From Gillisia sp. UBA3175 (lineage in GTDB: Bacteria > Bacteroidota > Bacteroidia > Flavobacteriales > Flavobacteriaceae), in the NCBI GenBank assembly GCA_002364325.1, contig DEXV01000003.1, forward strand, positions 907,229 to 971,228: 64,000 nucleotides of DNA, read 5' to 3'. This document shows positions 59,426 to 64,000 of this stretch, in pieces. Numbering within the stretch: position 1 is the stretch's first letter; the number at the start of each line of letters is the position of its first letter. The position numbers and the translations under genes were made by a program. Below the pieces are notes generated by a model. That model did not search any database and had not been told where the DNA came from. It was given only the letters and a program-made list of their open reading frames with translations.

Positions 59426-59452
59426 ATATTTTCAAGAGTAAATTTTATAAAA

Positions 59453-61438
59453 ATGCAAAAACTAAACGTTACCCAAAAACTAATCCAATCGCATCTTTTA
59501 AAAGGTGAGATGACACCAGGAAAAGAAATTGGAATTAAGATAGATCAAGCCTTGCTGCAAGATGCAACCGGAACCTTAGTTCAATTAGAATTGGAGGCCA
59601 TGAATCTAAAAAAGGCTAAGACGGAAGTTGCGGTGCAATATGTAGATCATAACCTTTTGCAAACCGATTTTAAAAATGCCGATGATCATTTATTTCTTCT
59701 CTCTGCAGCGCAAAAATTTGGCCTTTGGTATAGCAGGCCTGGGAATGGTGTGAGTCATCCTGTACACATGGAACGTTTTGGAAAACCCGGAAAAACATTG
59801 GTAGGGTCAGACAGTCATAGTTGTGCTGCGGGATCTTTAGGAATGTTGGCAATAGGTACAGGAGGTTTAGATGTTGCAGCAGCCATTGCAGGGAAACCTT
59901 ATTTTGTGAAGATGCCTAAAGTTTGGGGCGTAAAACTAACTGGAAAATTACCAGATTGGGTAAGTGCCAAAGATGTGATCTTGGAAATGTTACGTAGGCA
60001 TGATGTAAAAGGTGGTGTTGGAAAAATAGTAGAATATTATGGAGACGGCTTGAAATATTTAAGTGCAATGGATAGGCATGTAATTGCCAATATGGGAGCA
60101 GAATTAGGAGCAACTACAACCGTATTTCCTAGTGATGCTGAAACAAAACGATTTTTAAGATCTCAAGATAGGGAAGAAGATTGGAGTGAATTATTAGCCG
60201 ATGAAGGTTGTGAATATGATCTTCACGAAGAAATAGTATTAGATGATCTTGTACCCTTAATTGCCTTACCTACCAGTCCGGGAAATGTTGTTACTGTAAG
60301 AGAAGTTGCTGGAAAAAAAATTAGTCAAGTAGTACTGGGGTCTTCCGCAAATCCTGGTTTACGGGATTTTTGGATGGCCGGCGCCATTGTAAAAGATAAA
60401 TCGGTGAATAGTGATGTTTCTTTAGATGTGAATCCAACTTCTAGACAGACCATCCAGAATATGATAGATAATAAGGCCTTTGGTAACCTTATAAAAGCAG
60501 GGGCAAGATTTCATCAATCTGGATGTATGGGTTGTATTGGAATGGGTCAAGCCCCGGCATCGGATACTATTAGTTTGAGAACTATGCCCAGAAACTTCCC
60601 TAGTAGATCTGGAACCGAAGATGATATGGTGCATTTATGTAGTCCTGAAACTGCAGCAGCCTCAGCACTCACAGGAATGATCACAGATCCCCGAGATCTG
60701 GAAAAATTGTATAACATGAGCTATCCAAAATATATTCAACCAGAAATGGAAATTATTAATAAAGAGATGTTAGTAGCTCCGTTGGAGGATGGTTCTCATA
60801 TAGATCTCAAAAAAGGTCCAAATATTAAAAGCTTGCCACACATAGATAAATTGCAAGAAAACTATACTGTTCCTGTATTATTAAAAATGGGAGATAATGT
60901 CTCTACAGATGAAATTTTGAAAGCAGGAGCAGAGGTGTTGCCCTTTAGAAGTAATTTGCCAGAGATAAGTAAGTATTCATTCACCGTGATAGATGATACT
61001 TTTTATGATCGTGCTATGCAAGCAAAAAATGATCATGGGGGACACATTGTGGTGGCAAAAGAAAATTATGCCCAAGGATCCAGTAGGGAACATGCAGCTT
61101 TGGCACCAAAATATCTTGGGCAGGTAGCTGTTTTAGCAAAAAGCTATGCTAGGATCGCTTGGCAGAATCTTGTAAACTTTGGTATTCTGCCATTAGAATT
61201 TATAGATATAGCCGATTATGATAAAATAGAACAAGGAGACATGGTTTCCTTTAAAAATCTGCCAAGCAATGTAACCGAAAGAAAAGAAATTCCGGTAATC
61301 ATCAAGAAAACAAATGGGGAGTGTATAGAGATTCCCAGCAAACATAGCTTAAGTGATAGACAGATAAGCATTTTACTTAAAGGTGGAATTATAAATGAGT
61401 TTAAGGAGAAACTTGAAGAAAAAGAATTAAAATTATAA
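59453..61438 (+). CDS. Aconitate hydratase (Aquifex-type, LeuCD-like organisation)
   Basis: 661 residues from the ATG at 59453; the longer frame from 59423 begins inside the promoter. The aconitase superfamily cluster ligands are present: SDSHSC and SGCMGCIGMG supply the three Cys, and the swivel domain has YAQGSSREHAALAPKYLG. The overall length and domain order (large LeuC-like domain then LeuD-like domain) are those of the shorter, Aquifex-type aconitase. It isomerises citrate and isocitrate. A homoaconitase-like role cannot be excluded from sequence. A 30 bp gap follows before the oxidoreductase gene. Confidence 0.85.
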   Translation: MQKLNVTQKLIQSHLLKGEMTPGKEIGIKIDQALLQDATGTLVQLELEAMNLKKAKTEVAVQYVDHNLLQTDFKNADDHLFLLSAAQKFGLWYSRPGNGVSHPVHMERFGKPGKTLVGSDSHSCAAGSLGMLAIGTGGLDVAAAIAGKPYFVKMPKVWGVKLTGKLPDWVSAKDVILEMLRRHDVKGGVGKIVEYYGDGLKYLSAMDRHVIANMGAELGATTTVFPSDAETKRFLRSQDREEDWSELLADEGCEYDLHEEIVLDDLVPLIALPTSPGNVVTVREVAGKKISQVVLGSSANPGLRDFWMAGAIVKDKSVNSDVSLDVNPTSRQTIQNMIDNKAFGNLIKAGARFHQSGCMGCIGMGQAPASDTISLRTMPRNFPSRSGTEDDMVHLCSPETAAASALTGMITDPRDLEKLYNMSYPKYIQPEMEIINKEMLVAPLEDGSHIDLKKGPNIKSLPHIDKLQENYTVPVLLKMGDNVSTDEILKAGAEVLPFRSNLPEISKYSFTVIDDTFYDRAMQAKNDHGGHIVVAKENYAQGSSREHAALAPKYLGQVAVLAKSYARIAWQNLVNFGILPLEFIDIADYDKIEQGDMVSFKNLPSNVTERKEIPVIIKKTNGECIEIPSKHSLSDRQISILLKGGIINEFKEKLEEKELKL

Positions 61439-61468
61439 TTAAAGAGATTACTAATCAAAATAAAAATT

Positions 61469-62095
61469 ATGAAAATAGGAGTTATTGGAAGCGGAAATAT
61501 TGGAGGGAATCTTGGTAAACATTGGGCAAAAGCAGGACATGAAGTATTATTTAGTTCAAGACATCCAGAGGAATTAAAAGATATAGTTAAAGAAGCAGGC
61601 GGAAATTCAAAAGCAGTTAGTATAGAAAAAGCTTTTGAAGAAAATGCAGATGTGTATTTGTTGGCTGTTCCATTTAAGGCCATAGATAGATTATCTGAAT
61701 TATATGCCGGAGAATATGGCGGAAAAGTAATTATAGATGCTACCAATCCCTATCCAGAAAGGGATGGAGAAATGGCACAGGAGGTAAGAGATTCAAATTC
61801 TAACGCATCTGAATATACCGCGATGAAATTTAATACCGCGAAGACTGCCAAAGCTTTTAATACAATTTACGCAGATCATTTAAAAAATAAAGCCTTTAAG
61901 GAAACTGATAAATTGGCAATTCCATTCGCAGCACAAGATCAAGAAAGTAAAGAAACCACCCGGAAATTGATCGAAGATATTGGTTTTGATGCAGTTTATA
62001 TAGGAGATCTTACTAAAACAAAGATCATGGATCCAGATCAAAAAATTTATGGAAAATCTGTGAACAGACAAGAATTAGAAAAGTTGATATCTTAG
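61469..62095 (+). CDS. F420-dependent-NADP-reductase-like oxidoreductase
   Basis: 208 residues with an N-terminal Rossmann fold (IGVIGSGNIGGNLGKHWAKA), FSSRHPEELKD, DVYLLAVPFKAI and VIIDATNPYPERDG, as in the NADPH-dependent F420 reductase (NPDR/F420_oxidored) family. Bacteroidota generally lack F420, so NAD(P)H with another substrate is more likely (inference). It follows the aconitase by 30 bp and is probably co-transcribed with it. Confidence 0.85.
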   Translation: MKIGVIGSGNIGGNLGKHWAKAGHEVLFSSRHPEELKDIVKEAGGNSKAVSIEKAFEENADVYLLAVPFKAIDRLSELYAGEYGGKVIIDATNPYPERDGEMAQEVRDSNSNASEYTAMKFNTAKTAKAFNTIYADHLKNKAFKETDKLAIPFAAQDQESKETTRKLIEDIGFDAVYIGDLTKTKIMDPDQKIYGKSVNRQELEKLIS

Positions 62096-62168
62096 ACAAC
62101 TATTAAAAACACCAATTTCTTAAGGAAAGTTCTTAATAATGGTATGATTAAATATTCTTTAAGTTTTT

Positions 62169-63035
62169 ATGAAGGAAGAAAAAGAAATTGCAGGAGAAGA
62201 ACAGAAGCAAGAAAATATTGACTCTGAATTAAATGAGCATAAGGATTCTCGAGATGAAAACAAGGCAAGTGAACATGGCGAGATTTTAAATGATCAGTTA
62301 GAAGAAGCAAAGAAAGTATTTGACTATAGTACTAAAAGCATAGTTTTGTGCTCCTTTACTGCAGGTTTAGAAATAGGATTCAGTTTTTTATTAATGTGTA
62401 CCGTTTTTACATTTTTTGATGGGAAAATAGCCGAAGATAGTATTTTCAAATTAATGACTTTTGTATACCCGGCTGGTTTTATATTGATAATATTGGGTAA
62501 ATCTTTACTTTTTACAGAGCAAACCTCTTTATTAAGTTTACCCGTTTTAAATAAAAAACAATCTGTATCCAAGCTACTGAAGCTTTGGGGTTTGGTGATT
62601 TTCGGAAATCTAGCAGGTGGCTGGTTAATGTCTGCGCTATTGATCTGGATTGGTCCTGCTTTGGGCATTTTTAACTTGCTAGCGGTAGAAAAAATTGCCA
62701 GTCATGTTGCTTCATTTTCACCACAGGTAATATTGGTAAGTGCAATTTTAGCCGGATGGCTAATGGGATTACTTTCATGGTTATTATCTTCAGCACAAGA
62801 CACTGTTAGTAGAATACTATTAATTATAATGATCACTGGGATAATGGCTTTTACAAGTCTACATCACAGCATTGTGGGAAATGTAGAAGTTTTTGCAGGA
62901 CTATTAAGTTCACCTAAGATCTCAATTAGCGATTATCTTACTTTTGAAAGTGTAGCATTATTAGGAAATGCAATTGGTGGAGTTGTATTTGTTGCATTAT
63001 TAAAATATCGAGCTTTTGTTTATAATGTAGATTAA
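62169..63035 (+). CDS. Formate/nitrite transporter family channel
   Basis: 288 residues. The first ~50 residues are hydrophilic and acidic (EEKEIAGEEQKQENIDSEL), followed by six membrane segments of the FNT fold; features include SFLLMCTVFTFFDGK, FGNLAGGWLMSALLIW (family NxxGG motif), LAGWLMGLLSWLL and SLHHSIVGN, the segment that carries the conserved pore His. It forms pentameric channels for formate, nitrite, lactate or hydrosulfide; the substrate is not readable. A bidirectional terminator separates it from convergent hpf. Confidence 0.87.
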   Translation: MKEEKEIAGEEQKQENIDSELNEHKDSRDENKASEHGEILNDQLEEAKKVFDYSTKSIVLCSFTAGLEIGFSFLLMCTVFTFFDGKIAEDSIFKLMTFVYPAGFILIILGKSLLFTEQTSLLSLPVLNKKQSVSKLLKLWGLVIFGNLAGGWLMSALLIWIGPALGIFNLLAVEKIASHVASFSPQVILVSAILAGWLMGLLSWLLSSAQDTVSRILLIIMITGIMAFTSLHHSIVGNVEVFAGLLSSPKISISDYLTFESVALLGNAIGGVVFVALLKYRAFVYNVD

Positions 63036-63055
63036 CCCATATAACTCAATAATAT

Positions 63056-63091
63056 AAAAATCCCCTCAGAAAAATTTATAAGGGGATTTTT
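63056..63091. terminator. Bidirectional rho-independent terminator
   Basis: A perfect 11 bp stem, AAAAATCCCCT (63056-63066) / AGGGGATTTTT (63081-63091), with a 14 nt loop. The A/T arms provide the U tract in both directions, ending the FNT gene and the convergent hpf gene. Confidence 0.85.
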
Positions 63092-63110
63092 AAATTCTCA
63101 TATCTTTCAA

Positions 63111-63410
63111 TTAGTGCGTTTTCATTTGCGCCTTGCGCTTAGAAAGTTGTCTGTCTAGATCACTTACTGTTTCTGCCATAGCAGCCTCGAATGAAGTTTC
63201 ATTGGATTCAGCGAAAACTTGTGGCCCAGGTACACTTAATTTTATATTGCAAATAAATCCTTTAGGTTCCATTCCATCTTGCTTCTTAAAGAAAACATCT
63301 GCACGGATTATCCAATCATATTTATTTTCTAATTTATCTAATTTTTTTTGAGTTAATTCTTCTAAACGCTCACTTTTAGTTAGTTGAACAAATTGAAATA
63401 TAGCTTCCAT
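63111..63410 (-). CDS. hpf: Ribosome hibernation promoting factor / sigma-54 modulation family
   Basis: 99 residues, the short HPF/RaiA form. It shows the alternating beta-alpha pattern: FQFVQLTKSERLEELTQKKL, RADVFFKKQDG, NIKLSVPGPQVFAESNETSFEAAMAETVSDLDRQLSKRKAQ (only the family core is recognised). It would bind the 30S decoding region and inactivate ribosomes in stationary phase. It is a single gene closed by the bidirectional terminator. Confidence 0.9.
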   Translation of the reverse strand: MEAIFQFVQLTKSERLEELTQKKLDKLENKYDWIIRADVFFKKQDGMEPKGFICNIKLSVPGPQVFAESNETSFEAAMAETVSDLDRQLSKRKAQMKTH

Positions 63411-63619
63411 ATTGTTATTTATTAGGGTTATTAATTACTCTCTAAGAAACCCTTTTTCTAATACTTAAACAAGCTCGCAGCTCAGAATTAGCAAAGATTT
63501 ATGATAGTTTTTATAGTTGAGATCTACCGTATAAAATGCACTTAGGAAAGCTTAGGATGAAGTTTATTGGAAGTTTGTAGCAATAGCTTTATAAATATAG
63601 GTCCCTAACCTTTATCTCA

Positions 63620-63645
63620 GCTCGAATCGCGAGCGTAGTTTTTTT
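63620..63645 (+). terminator. Weak terminator-like hairpin
   Basis: GCTCG (63620-63624) pairs with CGAGC (63630-63634) around a 5 nt loop, followed three bases later by a run ending in seven or more T. The stem is only 5 bp. If real, it would end an unrecognised plus-strand transcript beginning after 63430. Confidence 0.3.
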
Positions 63646-63757
63646 GGTATCCATCCATCTCACGCTTCTTAACATGATTTGTGGTAACATCTAATTTTTT
63701 CCTCTGGGATTACTTTCATGTCTTTGATGTTTTAAATGATATTATAAGAGAAAATTA

Positions 63758-63809
63758 ATTAACATCTTATCTATTTGATTCAAACGAATTAAATAGATAA
63801 GATGTTAAT
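63758..63809. repeat. Near-perfect 24 bp hairpin
   Basis: ATTAACATCTTATCTATTT (63758-63776) is the exact reverse complement of 63791-63809. The stem continues inward through GATTC / GAATT (one G-T wobble) to a 4 nt loop AAAC (63782-63785), giving about 24 paired positions. The flanks lack a plus-strand T tract; reading minus, TAATTTT follows. It lies 90 bp before a secreted-protein gene. Confidence 0.85.
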
Positions 63810-63899
63810 AATCAAAAACTTGTGTTGTATATTTATTAAGCTTCAAAAATAAATTTTGTCTTGGATTATATATTCTTATGCAATTAAATTATAGAAATT

Positions 63900-64000
63900 A
63901 TGAAAATACTATTGTGTTTTTTGATGTCCCTATTCTTAATTAATATTTGTGTTGCTCAAAGAAAAGAGAAATTAAAGGGAGATAAAGAATTGATTTCTAC
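63900..64000 (+). CDS. Secreted protein, 3' truncated by the window end
   Basis: An ATG at 63900 opens a frame to the window edge: a signal peptide (MKILLCFLMSLFLINICVAQ) followed by RKEKLKGDKELIST. Only 33 residues are visible. The K-x-K-G-(D/N)-K start after the signal peptide recalls DUF2807 'head GIN' adhesin-like proteins, but this is too little for an assignment. Confidence 0.6.
   Translation, partial: MKILLCFLMSLFLINICVAQRKEKLKGDKELIS

Larger units (their letters stand above)
63411..63899. other. 489 bp intergenic region
   Basis: No coding frame is supported here. It contains the hpf upstream region at its left end, a small hairpin with a T run at 63620-63645, and a long near-perfect hairpin at 63758-63809. 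An unannotated small RNA is possible; nothing else is recognised. Confidence 0.5.

Noticed and set aside
59423..59452. N-terminal extension of the aconitase
   Set aside because: The upstream start lies inside the TAAATTTG promoter element; MQKLNVTQKL at 59453 fits the family.
61469..62095. Evidence that the organism uses coenzyme F420
   Set aside because: The family name is historical; the fold binds NADP and no F420 biosynthesis genes are present in the window.
1..64000. CRISPR array, IS element, prophage or integrative element
   Set aside because: No direct-repeat arrays, transposase or integrase motifs, or attachment-site duplications were seen; gene content and base composition look uniformly chromosomal.

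Overview
The window is a low-GC, gene-dense chromosomal segment of a member of the Bacteroidota, almost certainly a marine-type Flavobacteriaceae (Gramella/Christiangramia-like is my best guess, from memory of gene content, not from a search). The evidence is the TAnnTTTG / TTG promoter grammar before many genes, the near absence of Shine-Dalgarno sequences, a fused E1 alpha/beta 2-oxoacid dehydrogenase, Bacteroidota-style LptD, TamB and MutS2-like proteins, BshA, DUF4159, and a lipid-polyketide cluster with a type III PKS. I saw no rRNA, tRNA, CRISPR array, transposase or prophage.

Layout. 1-5.4 kb: the distal end of an export and acylation block (MMPL/RND exporter truncated by the window edge, C45 acyltransferase/hydrolase lipoprotein, phenylacetate-CoA-ligase-like enzyme). 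This grouping is expected beside flexirubin/aryl-lipid clusters. 5.5-10.7 kb (minus): a tight six-gene operon rich in RNA modification (tsaD, rsmE, DUF4159, a TrmH-like methyltransferase, an AI-2E/PerM permease, a THUMP-like methyltransferase). 10.8-22 kb: envelope biogenesis (tamB, lptD, cell-wall amidase, MCE/MlaD) interleaved with pfkA, ridA and a decayed methylglyoxal synthase pseudogene. 22-35 kb: HdrC/HdrB-like Fe-S pair, a small conserved protein, a GH3-serine hydrolase fusion, bshA, a small barrel protein, a fused FAD/Fe-S lactate or glycolate dehydrogenase, and a three-PAS histidine kinase with a stand-alone receiver. 35-49.7 kb: housekeeping (aroC, DAACS symporter, DCC protein, mutS2 and ung as a divergent pair, ppk1 coupled to a cytoplasmic solute-binding-like protein, nucleoside phosphorylase, DUF1835, SUI1 factor, 2OG-Fe oxygenase, E1 dehydrogenase). 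49.8-51.3 kb: small envelope/stress genes (DUF1328, lipocalin-like, OmpA lipoprotein), closed by a strong terminator. 51.36-57.76 kb: a compact eight-gene type III polyketide cluster. 57.8-64 kb: degenerate metallo-beta-lactamase-fold protein, membrane protein, aconitase, F420-reductase-like oxidoreductase, formate/nitrite-type channel, HPF, and a 490 bp gap with a near-perfect 24 bp hairpin before a truncated secreted-protein gene.

The most interesting system is the type III PKS cluster: FAD oxidoreductase, methyltransferase, PKS III, enoyl-reductase-type SDR, FabZ-like dehydratase, FabF-like ketosynthase, unusual acyl carrier protein (I-N-S instead of D-S-L) and its own phosphopantetheinyl transferase. 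It reads as a dedicated acyl-chain builder feeding an alkylresorcinol/alkylpyrone-type synthase, followed by ring oxidation and methylation, analogous in logic to the Streptomyces srsABC phenolic-lipid operon but with its own carrier and chain enzymes.
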